Shown here piece by piece: positions 8,019 to 16,864 of a stretch of 64,000 nucleotides of DNA. Source of the stretch: CAYXZP01 sp964469485 (lineage in GTDB: Bacteria; Desulfobacterota; Binatia; UBA1149; CAYXZP01); the NCBI GenBank assembly GCA_964469485.1, contig CAYXZP010000001.1, positions 59,688-123,687 of the forward strand, given 5' to 3'. A program made the translations under genes and the position numbers. Position 1 is the stretch's first letter, and each line of letters opens with the position of its first letter. Under the pieces are notes generated by a model. The model saw only the letters and a list, made by a program, of their open reading frames with translations, made no database searches and had not been told where the DNA came from.

Positions 8019-8987
8019 CTAGCCGAGCGCTTTGACCTTTTCGGTCATCTCGGGGACGGCCTCAAAGAGGTCGGCCACCAGTCCGTAGTCGGACACGCTG
8101 AAGATAGGGGCCTCGGCGTCCTTGTTGATGGCGCAGATCACCTTCGAGTCCTTCATGCCCGCCAGATGCTGGATGGCCCCCGAAATGCCGACGGCGATGT
8201 ACAGCGTCGGCGCCACGACTTTGCCGGTTTGCCCGACCTGCAGGTCATTTGGCACATAGCCGGCATCGACGGCGGCGCGGCTGGCTCCCATGGCCGCACC
8301 CAGAGCATCGACCAGGGGTTCGAGCACGACGGTGAAGTTCTCGCCGGACTTGAGCCCGCGGCCCCCGGAGACCACCCGCTTCGCCTCGGTGAGGACGGGA
8401 CGGTCGGATTTGGTCTCCTCGATGCTGACGAACTCGATAGCGTTATCCGGCACCGTGACGTCCACCGACAGCGCCTCGACCGGCGCAGCGCCGGCGCCCG
8501 GCGCCGCTTCGAAGGCCGTGGTCCGGACGCTGATCACCTTCACCTCGGTGGTCAGCTCGACCGTGGCAAATACATTGCCCGCATACATAGGACGGGTGAA
8601 GCTGCCGTCGTCGCCGACCGCGGTGACGTCGCTGGCGATCGCCGCTCCGGCGGCCGCAGCCAGGCGCGGGGCGAGGTCCTTGCCCTTGGTCGTGGCCGCG
8701 AACACGACCGTGGTGGCGCCGGTGGCCTCGACCACGGATGCCAGCGTGCTTGCCGTGACATCGGGCATGTTGTGAGCCAGGGCGGCGTGCTCGACGGTGA
8801 CGACCTTATCGGCACCGAGCGTGGCCGCTTGCTCGGCCAGCGATGCGACCTCGTCGGAGAGAACGGCCACGATGGTTTCGCCCCCGCCGTTCTTTGAGGC
8901 CGCCTCTTTGGCCGCGGCCACGGCCACACCCGTGGCCTTTGGAATGTTGCCGTGAGAATGCTCGGCGTAGATCAGTACCTTGCCCAC
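8019..8987 (-). CDS. etfA: electron transfer flavoprotein alpha subunit
   Basis: A 322-residue ETF alpha subunit of normal length. The C-terminal FAD-binding domain is clear: RAAVDAGYVPND, VGQTGKVVAP, YIAVGISGAIQHLAGM and INKDAEAPIFSVSDYG (about residues 235-305). With EtfB it carries electrons from acyl-CoA dehydrogenases to a membrane quinone reductase, most likely the EtfD-like protein encoded at 5031. It is the second gene of an etfBA operon, 34 bp after etfB. It converges on arsI with 15 bp between stops. Confidence 0.95.
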   Translation of the reverse strand: MGKVLIYAEHSHGNIPKATGVAVAAAKEAASKNGGGETIVAVLSDEVASLAEQAATLGADKVVTVEHAALAHNMPDVTASTLASVVEATGATTVVFAATTKGKDLAPRLAAAAGAAIASDVTAVGDDGSFTRPMYAGNVFATVELTTEVKVISVRTTAFEAAPGAGAAPVEALSVDVTVPDNAIEFVSIEETKSDRPVLTEAKRVVSGGRGLKSGENFTVVLEPLVDALGAAMGASRAAVDAGYVPNDLQVGQTGKVVAPTLYIAVGISGAIQHLAGMKDSKVICAINKDAEAPIFSVSDYGLVADLFEAVPEMTEKVKALG

Positions 8988-9021
8988 TTTGGCTGACTCC
9001 TTTTCCTGATGTCCCGGGCGC

Positions 9022-9768
9022 TCACAGCACCTTGGCTTCGTTCTGCAAGACCTCGATGAGCTCGTCGACGCTCTCGACCATACGGCCGGCCTGGCGCTCG
9101 GGAGGCGGGCTCATCGCCTTGATGACTATTTTTGGGCTCAGCTCGACGCCCAGTTCGGAGGCCGGGATCTCTTCGAGCGGTTTCTTGCGCGATTTCATGA
9201 TGCCGGGAAGGGATGCGTAACGGGGCTCGTTGAGTCTCAGGTCGGCCGTGATGACGGCCGGCAACGTGAAGCGTACGGTCTCGAGCCCGCCGTCGACCTC
9301 GCGCACGCACTTGGCCTTGTCACCGTCCAGCTCGAGTTCGGAGATGAAGCAGGCCTGCGGCCACCCGAGGAGCTGCGCCAGCATCTGGCCGACCTCGTTC
9401 GAGTCGTCGTCGATGGCCTGCTTGCCCATCAGCATGAGGTCGGGGGATTCCTTGTCGACGACCTTTGCCAGTATCGCGGCCACGGAGGCGGGGTCTGCTC
9501 CTTCGGCCTGGACGAGAATGGCGCGGTCGGCGCCCATGGCAAGGCCGGTACGCAACTGTTCCTGGCTTGAGCTACCGCCCACCGACACCAGGACGACCTC
9601 GGTATCAGCGCCGGCTTCCTTGATCTTGAGCGCTTCTTCGATGGCGATCTCGTCGAAGGGGTTGACGACCCACTTGATGCCGCTCTCGACGATACCGCTA
9701 CCGTCGGACTCGACCTTGATGGTGCTTTCGGGGTCGGGGACACGCTTGACGGTCACCAGTATCTTCAC
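9022..9768 (-). CDS. etfB: electron transfer flavoprotein beta subunit
   Basis: A 248-residue ETF beta subunit. It begins with the family start KILVTVKRVPDPE and contains the AMP/nucleotide-binding and partner-docking region, including LMLMGKQAIDDDSNEVGQ (about residues 115-135) and PAVITADLRLNEPRYASLPGIM. I chose GTG 9768 because GGAGGAG lies 10 bases upstream and the family normally begins here. The reading frame stays open further upstream to 9855 without homology. The divergent gap up to 9936 contains a TTGATA element (9869-9874, minus) that could be a -35. Confidence 0.95.
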   Translation of the reverse strand: MKILVTVKRVPDPESTIKVESDGSGIVESGIKWVVNPFDEIAIEEALKIKEAGADTEVVLVSVGGSSSQEQLRTGLAMGADRAILVQAEGADPASVAAILAKVVDKESPDLMLMGKQAIDDDSNEVGQMLAQLLGWPQACFISELELDGDKAKCVREVDGGLETVRFTLPAVITADLRLNEPRYASLPGIMKSRKKPLEEIPASELGVELSPKIVIKAMSPPPERQAGRMVESVDELIEVLQNEAKVL

Positions 9769-9888
9769 TGTTCGGTTGCTCCTCCTGCCTGTCGCTAGGG
9801 TCGGCGCTTGGCCATTGCCGGGGCGCCCGGCGGTGGGATCCGCGACGGCTATCATGCGCTGCGTTATCTATCAAATTTGCTTGCCACG

Positions 9889-9907
9889 CCTGCCCACGGC
9901 GGGCAGG
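9889..9907. repeat. inverted repeat in the etfB/formyltransferase-like divergent gap
   Basis: CCTGCCC (9889-9895) and GGGCAGG (9901-9907) pair perfectly around a five-base loop. ACGCC and GGCGT flank the structure further out. No T-run follows on either strand. It could be an operator shared by the divergent genes or a small hairpin. No function can be assigned. Confidence 0.5.
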
Positions 9908-9935
9908 TAAGGCGTCCGCCCGACGGCGGCACAAG

Positions 9936-10862
9936 GTGGCTTCGATACTCTTTTTCGGTCAGGCGCGATTCGGGCGCGCGGTCCTGGACGGCCTCCTGGA
10001 GGCGGGCCACGACATGACCGCCGTCTGTGTCCCGCCGCGGACCGGGAACGGTGCGCCGGAGGAACTCGAAGCCCGCGCCCATGAACTCGATCTCCCCGTC
10101 ATAAGCCGCCGTTCCTACCGGGGTCCCGAGGCGGTGGCCGAGACCGGGCCACAGCGGGCGGACCTGGCCGTGCTCGCCTTCGTCACCCAGATAATACCCG
10201 TGGCCATACTCGACGCTCCGCGGCTTGCTTCGGTCTGTTTCCACCCTTCAATGCTACCGCGCTACCGCGGGGGCTCCGCCATCGCCTGGCAGCTCATCAA
10301 TGGCGAGACCGGGGGCGGAATCACGGCCTTCAGGCCCGACGACGGTATCGACAGCGGCCCGGTCTACCTGCAACGGCCGCTCATCATCGGTCCCGACGAC
10401 TCGGCCGCTGCCTACTACTACGGCCGTGTCTTCGAACCCGCGGTCGAGATGATGCTCGAGGCCGTCGAACTGCTCCTCTCGGGAAGGGCCCGCCCGCTGG
10501 CGCAGGAGGAAAGCTCGGCCAGTCACGACCCCCTGTGCGGCGACGAACACGCCGTCATAGATTGGGACCGGCCGGCCAAGACCCTGCATGACCTCGTGCG
10601 TGGTTGTGATCCGAGCCCCGGCGCGCACTGCAGCTTCGCGGGCCGGCAGCTGCGTCTGTACGGTTCGCGCCGGGGCGGGGACGCGGCCGGTGCGCGGCCC
10701 GGAACCGTCCTGTCCGTCGACGATGCCGGGCTACGGGTGGCCACCGCCGGCGGCAGCCTGCTAGTGGCTAAGTTACGCGCCGCGGGTCCGAAGGCTGCGG
10801 CCGCCGAGGTCGCCGCCGAACTCGGTATCAAGGCCGGCCGGCGGCTCGACGGTGGCCGTTAG
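9936..10862 (+). CDS. formyltransferase-fold protein (10-formyl-THF hydrolase / Fmt-like)
   Basis: A 308-residue protein with the formyltransferase N-terminal domain and a C-terminal OB-like domain, as in methionyl-tRNA formyltransferase. The catalytic segment reads FHPSMLPRYRGGSAIAW (about residues 107-123) and the catalytic aspartate lies in DDGIDSG. In Fmt the motif is usually NVHASLLP, with asparagine two residues before the histidine. Here cysteine takes that place and the HPS-LLP pattern is closer to the hydrolase domain of 10-formyltetrahydrofolate dehydrogenase. A hydrolase or a formyltransferase for another substrate is therefore more likely than Fmt. The start is GTG 9936. Its last 35 bp overlap the convergent HAD gene. 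Confidence 0.75.
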   Translation: MASILFFGQARFGRAVLDGLLEAGHDMTAVCVPPRTGNGAPEELEARAHELDLPVISRRSYRGPEAVAETGPQRADLAVLAFVTQIIPVAILDAPRLASVCFHPSMLPRYRGGSAIAWQLINGETGGGITAFRPDDGIDSGPVYLQRPLIIGPDDSAAAYYYGRVFEPAVEMMLEAVELLLSGRARPLAQEESSASHDPLCGDEHAVIDWDRPAKTLHDLVRGCDPSPGAHCSFAGRQLRLYGSRRGGDAAGARPGTVLSVDDAGLRVATAGGSLLVAKLRAAGPKAAAAEVAAELGIKAGRRLDGGR

Positions 10863-11541
10863 GCCGCCGGTCGTCCGACATTCGAGCGAGCAGGGCCAGG
10901 AGCGCGTTCTCATCGCGGTAGAGATGGGTCTGCCAGCCGAGCTTGCGGGCGGCCTTGAGATTCTGACCGATATCATCGACGAAGAAGATCTCGCCGTGAG
11001 CGACCCCGAGCCGTTCGCGGGTTATCTCGTAGATCGCCGGCTCCGGTTTGCGGGTCCCGACCTCGCTGGAGTCGACGATCACGTCGAAGAGCCCGGTGAA
11101 TTCGTCGGCGCCACGCCAACCGCTGCGCCATTCCCGCACGTTGTTGGTCAGCATTGCCAGCGGTACCAGTCGCTTGAGCCTGGTGATGGCCTCCAAGAGC
11201 TTGGTGCGAACCCTCGATCTGTCCGACATGGGACGGTCCGTGCCCATGAACGACATCGCCTCCTGGTCTGAGATCCGCACTCCCGTTCGCTCTATCCGCG
11301 CTTTGAGTTCCGCGGCGAAGTCCGCGAGCGGGATCTCCCCACGCTCGAGCGCGGCCCACGGCCCCGAGTTGCCGAACAGCTCGCGCCGGAGCTCCTCCCA
11401 GACCTTGCCGTCCAGGCCTATACTGTGGCCGAAGCCCCGTACCTCTGCCGGGCCTCCTTCAATGAGCACGCCACCGAGATCGAAGACCGCAGCACGCACG
11501 CGTGCAGGGTCGATCTCGGGCTGTTGTTTACCTGCGGCCAC
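10828..11541 (-). CDS. HAD-superfamily hydrolase (subfamily IA)
   Basis: A 237-residue phosphatase-like protein with all four HAD motifs: FDLGGVL (about residues 20-26, nucleophile Asp), LTNN (motif II), RKPEPAIY (motif III lysine) and FVDDIGQNL (motif IV). The DLGGV version of motif I lacks the usual second aspartate (DxD). This is common in the epoxide-hydrolase-like and haloacid-dehalogenase-like branches, so the reaction and substrate are open. The start is GTG 11541. It overlaps the formyltransferase-like gene tail to tail by 35 bp and lies 42 bp after the HupE/UreJ-family gene on the same strand. Confidence 0.85.
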   Translation of the reverse strand: MAAGKQQPEIDPARVRAAVFDLGGVLIEGGPAEVRGFGHSIGLDGKVWEELRRELFGNSGPWAALERGEIPLADFAAELKARIERTGVRISDQEAMSFMGTDRPMSDRSRVRTKLLEAITRLKRLVPLAMLTNNVREWRSGWRGADEFTGLFDVIVDSSEVGTRKPEPAIYEITRERLGVAHGEIFFVDDIGQNLKAARKLGWQTHLYRDENALLALLARMSDDRRPNGHRRAAGRP

Positions 11542-11583
11542 GGCGGCGGAGTTTCACAGAAACCGGACCGGCTTGCCAGGCCT

Positions 11584-12678
11584 TTACAGACCGAAGAGCG
11601 CCGCGGCGCGTTCGCTCGCCCAGAAGACGCCGGCGGTGACCAGCGCCCAGGCAAGCCCGCGTTCTATGGTGTCTCGTATGCGGCCGGCCGCTATCAGCCT
11701 CAGTACGACGAGAACGGGGACGAGGACGAGGGCCTGTCCGGCCTCGACCCCGAGGTTGAAGCCCAGCAGGGGAGCGGCCAGCTCGCCGCCTTCCAGCCCG
11801 CTGCGTCCGAGCAGGCCGGCAAACGCGAAGCCGTGGACGAGCCCGAACCCGAAGCTGAGCGGCAGGCGCCGGTCCCTGGCCGTCTGCCGGAGCTTTTCGC
11901 TGCCGACCCAGACTATGCTCAGCGCTATGAGCAGTTCGACGGGTTCGGCCGGCAGCCGGAAGAGCCCGAGGGCCGCCAGGGCCAGGGTGAGGCTGTGGGC
12001 CACCGTGAAGGCCGTGACCACGGCGGCCAGACGTGACCAGGAGCCGCCGAGCAGCAGAAGTCCGAGCAGGAAGAGCAGGTGGTCGTAGCCCCCGAGTATG
12101 TGGCCGACCCCTAGCAGGAAGAAATCGCCCGTCGTGCGGCCACTGGCCGGGCGGCCGGTCGGGCTGCCGCCCGCCGCCGCGGCCGGCGGGATCTGCAGGC
12201 GCGGGGAGGTCGGGCTCAGTACGAAAGCGAGCTTGCGCCCGCCGAGCTCGACCGAGACGAGGTTCTGGTAGTCGGCGAGCTGGTCGTCGAAGGCGCTGAA
12301 GACCATGCTCATGCCGTCGACGGGCTTCTGGCAGGAAAAGTCGAGCACGAGTTCGAGGTCGTCGTTGGCATCGGGTCCTATGGTGTCGGCGACAACGGGG
12401 CTGCAGGGCTTGCCCCCGCTGTCGATCCGTATGGCGCCGGCGAGCCATTCGAGAACGCTCGCTTCGAGACGAAGGATGTCGGCGCGCACGAGCTTGCCCT
12501 CCATGGCCGGTCCGGTGCCGGGAATGAGGTGGGCGGCAAAGCGCAGGCGGTAAAATATATGGCTGCCCTCCACCGACAGCTGCGAGTAGCTGAGCGCGCC
12601 CAGATGCGCGGCCGCGGGCGTGGCGGTGGCCAGGCAAAGCGCCAGCGCGGCGGGGAGCGTGAGTGTCGCCGGTTTCAC
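11584..12678 (-). CDS. HupE/UreJ-family membrane protein
   Basis: About 364 residues: a signal peptide, an exported beta-rich domain of about 160 residues, then seven or so membrane helices. The membrane part has the HupE/UreJ_2 features GVGHILGGYDHLLFL, TVAHSLTLALAAL, GFGLVHGFAFAGLL and GFNLGVEAGQ. Relatives are linked to nickel or cobalt handling in hydrogenase and urease clusters, but neither system is visible here and the role is unknown. I prefer GTG 12678 because it starts a clean signal peptide ending in PAAA. The frame remains open to ATG 12732, which would add 18 residues without obvious function. Confidence 0.82.
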   Translation of the reverse strand: MKPATLTLPAALALCLATATPAAAHLGALSYSQLSVEGSHIFYRLRFAAHLIPGTGPAMEGKLVRADILRLEASVLEWLAGAIRIDSGGKPCSPVVADTIGPDANDDLELVLDFSCQKPVDGMSMVFSAFDDQLADYQNLVSVELGGRKLAFVLSPTSPRLQIPPAAAAGGSPTGRPASGRTTGDFFLLGVGHILGGYDHLLFLLGLLLLGGSWSRLAAVVTAFTVAHSLTLALAALGLFRLPAEPVELLIALSIVWVGSEKLRQTARDRRLPLSFGFGLVHGFAFAGLLGRSGLEGGELAAPLLGFNLGVEAGQALVLVPVLVVLRLIAAGRIRDTIERGLAWALVTAGVFWASERAAALFGL

Positions 12679-12738
12679 GGACTGACCATCCAGTACAATA
12701 GAAATAGCACGCCGTGGCGCTTTCGGCCGCATATCTTC

Positions 12739-12766
12739 TCGACCGTACCTGGCCTTCTGACATAAT
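12739..12766 (+). promoter_or_regulatory. putative promoter of the ADP-ribosylglycohydrolase-like gene
   Basis: TCGACC (12739-12744) and CATAAT (12761-12766) lie 16 bases apart, with the ATG at 12779. The transcript would have a leader of only about six bases, close to leaderless. The -10 match is good and the -35 is moderate. Confidence 0.4.
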
Positions 12767-12778
12767 CCGGCCTGTCCG

Positions 12779-13708
12779 ATGCGCGCTCATCATCAAGCCT
12801 GCCTCCTCGGCCTGCTGGCCGCCGACCGGGTGGCCGCACGCTCCGAAGGCCAGAGCCACGCCGCCATCATGCATCGCGACGGTGGCCGGCCGGCGCTGCC
12901 CGGCTCCCTCGTGCCGGGTCCGCCGACGGCGGCCAGTGTGGCGACCCTGGCCGTTGCCCGTTCGCTGGCGGCCTTCCCCGACTTCAACGGGCAGGACATG
13001 GCGACCCGCCTGGTGGAAAGCTACAGGCCGGGACTCGGCTTCGGGCGGGCAACGAGCCGTGCGGTGGAGCGGCTGCGAGCCGGCGCCGACTGGAACGAAG
13101 CGGCGCTCGAGAAGGCCGGGCGCAGCTCCTTCGGTAACGGTGCGGCGCTGCGCTCGGCGCCGGTGGGGTTGCTTGCCGCCGGTGACGCTGATGACCTGCG
13201 CTGGATCGCCGAGGAGTCATCCTCGATCACACACCAGCACGCGCTCGCCACCGAGGGGGCCGTCGTGCAGGCCTTTGCCGTGGCACTTGCCTTGGCCAGC
13301 CGGGACCGCGAACTGTCGGCCTCCGGGTTTCTCGACATGCTCGCGGCCGAGACCTCGGTGCGCGAGTTCCGGAGCCGCCTCGAAGCGGCCTCGGGGATGG
13401 CGCGTACCGATACCAAGGCGGCGAAGATCATCGAACGTCTGGGCAACGGTACGACCGCGCTCGGTTCGGTCGTGACGGCGGCCTATTGCTTTGCGACCAA
13501 CGCGGCGAGCTTCGAGGATACCGTGGCCTACGCCGTTTCGCTTGGCGGCAACACGACCGCCATCGCCGCGATGGCGGGGGCGATGTCCGGAGCTTATCTC
13601 GGCGCCGGCGGGCTTCCGGGCCGCTGGCTCGAGCCAGCCGCGGGCGATGCCGTTACCCGCGACGACATGTGCGAGGCCGCCGCCGGATTGGCCGCGCCGG
13701 CCGCCTAG
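12779..13708 (+). CDS. ADP-ribosylglycohydrolase-fold protein, probably catalytically inactive
   Basis: A 309-residue protein of the ADP-ribosylglycohydrolase (ARH/DraG) fold. Recognisable family segments are SFGNGAALRSAPVGLL (about residues 120-135), THQHALATEGAVVQAF, and the C-terminal helix IAAMAGAMSGAYLG with GLPGRWL. The metal-binding signatures are missing: the N-terminal GDALG motif is LLAADRVAAR, no TDDT motif is present, and the C-terminal GGDTDT reads GGNTTA. In known ARHs these aspartates hold the two magnesium ions, so hydrolysis is not expected. It may be a binding protein or act on something else. It is divergent from the HupE/UreJ gene and its stop overlaps the convergent dehydrogenase by 4 bp. 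Confidence 0.78.
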   Translation: MRAHHQACLLGLLAADRVAARSEGQSHAAIMHRDGGRPALPGSLVPGPPTAASVATLAVARSLAAFPDFNGQDMATRLVESYRPGLGFGRATSRAVERLRAGADWNEAALEKAGRSSFGNGAALRSAPVGLLAAGDADDLRWIAEESSSITHQHALATEGAVVQAFAVALALASRDRELSASGFLDMLAAETSVREFRSRLEAASGMARTDTKAAKIIERLGNGTTALGSVVTAAYCFATNAASFEDTVAYAVSLGGNTTAIAAMAGAMSGAYLGAGGLPGRWLEPAAGDAVTRDDMCEAAAGLAAPAA

Positions 13709-15228
13709 GAAGCGAGCTTGTTGCGCCAGCCCGAGCGGAATAACAGGTTGAGCACCCGTCTGTAGAGCTTGGCGGCTCCCTTGGGGGCCGGATACCAGAT
13801 CGGTTCCTTGGCCAGCCCGAAACGGTCTACCACTATGCTCTGCTGGTGGCAGTACTTACGTATGCCGCCGGCACCGTGGCGGTGGCCTATGCCGGATTCC
13901 TTCATGCCGCCCATGGCCACCTCGGGCACCATCATGTGTATCATGTGGTCGTTGACGCAGACGCCACCCGCCTCCACGCGGCGCGCGATGTTCATGGCAC
14001 CGCCCTTGTCCTTCGACCACACCGAGGCCGAAAGCCCGAACCTGGAGTCGTTGGCGAGTTCGAGCGCCTCGGCGTCGTCCTTGACCTTCTGGATCGCGAT
14101 GACCGGTCCGAAGGTCTCCTCCTGCATGATCTCCATCGAGTGGTCGAGGTCGACCAGCACGGTTGGCTCGTACCAATAACCGCGCCGCCCCTCGACACGC
14201 CGGCCACCGGCCAGAATACGGGCGCCTTCGGTGCGTGCCCGGTCGACCTGCTGCTCGACCTGTTCGAGCTGCGAGAGCTGTGTCATCGAGCCTATGTCGC
14301 AATCGTCGGCGGGTTCGCCCTGGCGGACGTTTTTGACCTTGTCGACCACTTTCGCGACGAAGTCGTCGTAGACCTTCTCGTGCACGTACACCCTCTCGAC
14401 CGACATGCAGACCTGTCCGGCGTTGGTCAGCGAACCCCACACGCAGCCGTTCGCGGCCCGTTCCAGGTTCGCGTCGGCGCACACGATCATCGGGTCCTTG
14501 CCCCCAAGCTCCATGGTCGTGGGCTTGAGCTGCTCGGCGCACTTGATCTGTATCTTGCGGCCGGTCTCGACGCTGCCGGTGAACGAAACCATGTCGACGT
14601 GGTCGATCAGTTCCCAGCCCACCGTTCCGGGGCCCGTGACCGCGGTCAGCAGGCCTTCGGGCATTCCCGACTCTTCGGCGATGCGGCAGGGGATTACCGT
14701 GGTCATGGGCGTGGTCGAAGAGGGTTTTATGACCACGCCGTTGCCGGCCATCAGCGCCGGGATGGCCTCTCCTATGCTCAGCGTAAGCGGGTAGTTCCAG
14801 GGCGTGATCATCCCGACGACCCCCCGCGGTTTGTAGACGGTGTACGCCTTCTTTGTCTTGAGAAGGTGCGGGCGGTGCTGCTCGTCGGCCAGGAAGCGCG
14901 CCGCGTTCTTGGCCCAGAAGCCGATCATGTCGCACAGGTAGAGAAGCTCGATGCCGTAGGCCTCGGCCAACGGCTTGCCGGTTTCGGCCACCAAGGCCTC
15001 GGCGATCTCTTCCTTGTTGTCCAGGCATGCATCCCGGAAGCGCTTGAGCATCTTGCCGCGTGCCGAAAAACTGAGCGCCGCCCAGTCCTCCTGTGCCTCG
15101 CGGCTACGGGTAACCGCCTGCGCCACCTGTGCTTCCGTGAACACCGGTACACGTGCGGCTTCCTCGAGCGTGGCGGGGTTTGTTACCGTAAAGGTCTCTG
15201 TCTCGATCGCGTGCGCAACTTCGCTCAT
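13705..15228 (-). CDS. NAD(P)-dependent aldehyde dehydrogenase
   Basis: A 507-residue member of the aldehyde dehydrogenase superfamily that oxidises an aldehyde to the acid. Key residues are in place: the oxyanion Asn in PWNYPL (about 143-145), Glu240 in MELGG and the catalytic Cys274 in NAGQVCMS. The late signature ETFGPVIAI is also intact. The C-terminal extension after residue 470 (FGLAKEPIWYP) is like that of succinate-semialdehyde or general aldehyde dehydrogenases. The substrate cannot be fixed from sequence. The start is ATG 15228 behind GGAGTG. It is convergent with the previous gene (4-bp overlap) and divergent from the membrane protein at 15315. Confidence 0.92.
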   Translation of the reverse strand: MSEVAHAIETETFTVTNPATLEEAARVPVFTEAQVAQAVTRSREAQEDWAALSFSARGKMLKRFRDACLDNKEEIAEALVAETGKPLAEAYGIELLYLCDMIGFWAKNAARFLADEQHRPHLLKTKKAYTVYKPRGVVGMITPWNYPLTLSIGEAIPALMAGNGVVIKPSSTTPMTTVIPCRIAEESGMPEGLLTAVTGPGTVGWELIDHVDMVSFTGSVETGRKIQIKCAEQLKPTTMELGGKDPMIVCADANLERAANGCVWGSLTNAGQVCMSVERVYVHEKVYDDFVAKVVDKVKNVRQGEPADDCDIGSMTQLSQLEQVEQQVDRARTEGARILAGGRRVEGRRGYWYEPTVLVDLDHSMEIMQEETFGPVIAIQKVKDDAEALELANDSRFGLSASVWSKDKGGAMNIARRVEAGGVCVNDHMIHMMVPEVAMGGMKESGIGHRHGAGGIRKYCHQQSIVVDRFGLAKEPIWYPAPKGAAKLYRRVLNLLFRSGWRNKLAS

Positions 15229-15314
15229 GGCTTCACTCCTCTTCGTTCGTTGATGTCTGCTTGACCGGCCGGACCCGGAGCGTAACGCTGGGACGGGGCC
15301 AAGGCCAGTCCGAT

Positions 15315-16859
15315 ATGAAAGCCGCGCTCATGATCTTTGCATGGCTGGGCCTGCTCGCCCTTGTCCTGCCCACCGGGGACAACCCCCTGTTCGACGACTG
15401 GGTCTACGCCTGGTCGGCACGGCAGCTGGCCGGCACCGGCGTCTTCGATCTGCCCGAACTGTCGGCCGCTTATCCCTTGTTCCAGGTTCTTTGGGGTGCG
15501 TTGTTCCTCGGTCTGCCGTTCGCTCCCGACCTCGCACTTCGTGTGTCGACGCTGGTCTTGGCTAGCGCCGGCACCGCGGCATGGTACCTGCTGCTCAGGC
15601 GTTCGGGGCGAAGCCAACAGTGGACCTTGCTCATCGTGGCGGCCGGTCTGGCCAACCCGGTCTATATCGTTCTTGCTCCCACCTTCATGACCGACGTAGC
15701 CTTCGTGGCCCTTTGCCAGCTCGCCTTGCTCGCGATGCTGTGCTGGAGCGAGCGGCCGGGCACGCTACGCCTCATCGCCTGCATCGCGGTCGTGCTGGCC
15801 GCGGCCTTCACGCGACAACCGGGCCTTGCGCTGGCAGCCGGACTGCTGGCCGCGGCCATCTACGGACGCCGCTGGACCGCGGCCGTGGCGGCCTTGGCCG
15901 CCCTGGTGGCGGTCCTGGCGGGACAACGGGTCTTCACGGCCGAGATCGGTGCGGCCCTGCCTCTTACCGAACGCTTTGGCGACATCGGCCACCTGTTTCG
16001 TGTCTCACCGCTGTTCTATGCCGACGGCATGACGACGGTGCTCGCTTATATCGGTCTGTCGGCCGCACCGGTGGCCCTTGCCCTCGGGCGTCCGGATTGG
16101 AGGCTGTGGTCCCTGTGGGGCGCCTACCTGGCCGTGGCATGGCTTTTGTGGGGTCCGCCTCTGCTGCGCAGCGGGACGGTCTGGGGGGCTTGCGAACTCG
16201 GCGGAGCGCGCAGCCTGTTGGCCGGCCTGCCGCCGGACTGTGGCTGGCGCACCATGGCCAGGCTCGCGGCGCTCCTAGTCTCCTCGGCCGGACTTGCCGC
16301 CGTGACCGCACGTGTGCCGGCTCTTATTGGCGGTTGCGCCCGCGCGCTGCGGGCCCGCGACCTGTTCGCCACGGCCGCCGCCGTTGCGGTTGCGACGATG
16401 GCCGCCGGACTGCTCGGGCTTTGGATGTTCGCCGACCGTTACTGGCTCCTGTTCGGGCTGCTGGTGCCGGTCGTGCTGGCCGGGCCCGGCCAGCGGCCGC
16501 CGCCGCGCATGGTGATGCTCGGCGCAAGCTTGCTCATGGCCGTCTATCTCGGCACCGGGCTAATGGGTGCGCGTGACTCCTTCGCTGTCTTTAGGGATGC
16601 CCAATCCCTGGCCCGGGAACTCGCTGCGCTCGGCAGTGCCGGCGCCGCGCAGGTCGATGCCGGCTATGCCGTCAACGCCAAGATTCGTTACCTCGAGATG
16701 CCGCCTGCGCCGGGAGGGCAGGGCAGGAACGCCAGCGTGCCCTGGGTAAGTGCCGTGGCTGCGTCCCGGCTCACGGTGGCAAACAGGGTGGAGCCGGGAT
16801 GGCGGCCGCTCGGGCGCGAACGTGGCGGCCTTGTGGCCGTCGCGCCGCTAGGGCCTTAG
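15315..16859 (+). CDS. polytopic membrane protein, GT-C glycosyltransferase type
   Basis: About 514 residues with 10 or more hydrophobic segments. After the first helix comes NPLFDDWVYAWSARQL, an acidic DD in the first periplasmic loop, as in ArnT/PMT-like GT-C enzymes. The PTFMTDVAF segment near residue 135 also fits that fold. Such enzymes move sugars from lipid-phosphate donors on the periplasmic side of the membrane. No donor or acceptor can be named. The start is taken at ATG 15315 because it opens directly on the first helix. The frame is open to a TTG at 15261. It converges on the 3-hydroxyacyl-CoA dehydrogenase gene with 5 bp between stops. Confidence 0.72.
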   Translation: MKAALMIFAWLGLLALVLPTGDNPLFDDWVYAWSARQLAGTGVFDLPELSAAYPLFQVLWGALFLGLPFAPDLALRVSTLVLASAGTAAWYLLLRRSGRSQQWTLLIVAAGLANPVYIVLAPTFMTDVAFVALCQLALLAMLCWSERPGTLRLIACIAVVLAAAFTRQPGLALAAGLLAAAIYGRRWTAAVAALAALVAVLAGQRVFTAEIGAALPLTERFGDIGHLFRVSPLFYADGMTTVLAYIGLSAAPVALALGRPDWRLWSLWGAYLAVAWLLWGPPLLRSGTVWGACELGGARSLLAGLPPDCGWRTMARLAALLVSSAGLAAVTARVPALIGGCARALRARDLFATAAAVAVATMAAGLLGLWMFADRYWLLFGLLVPVVLAGPGQRPPPRMVMLGASLLMAVYLGTGLMGARDSFAVFRDAQSLARELAALGSAGAAQVDAGYAVNAKIRYLEMPPAPGGQGRNASVPWVSAVAASRLTVANRVEPGWRPLGRERGGLVAVAPLGP

Positions 16860-16864
16860 GCCGT

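Noticed and set aside
13846..15264. 472-codon plus-strand frame opposite the aldehyde dehydrogenase
   Set aside because: The opposite strand encodes a full aldehyde dehydrogenase with catalytic residues. This frame has a His/Val/Gly-rich composition typical of antisense shadows.
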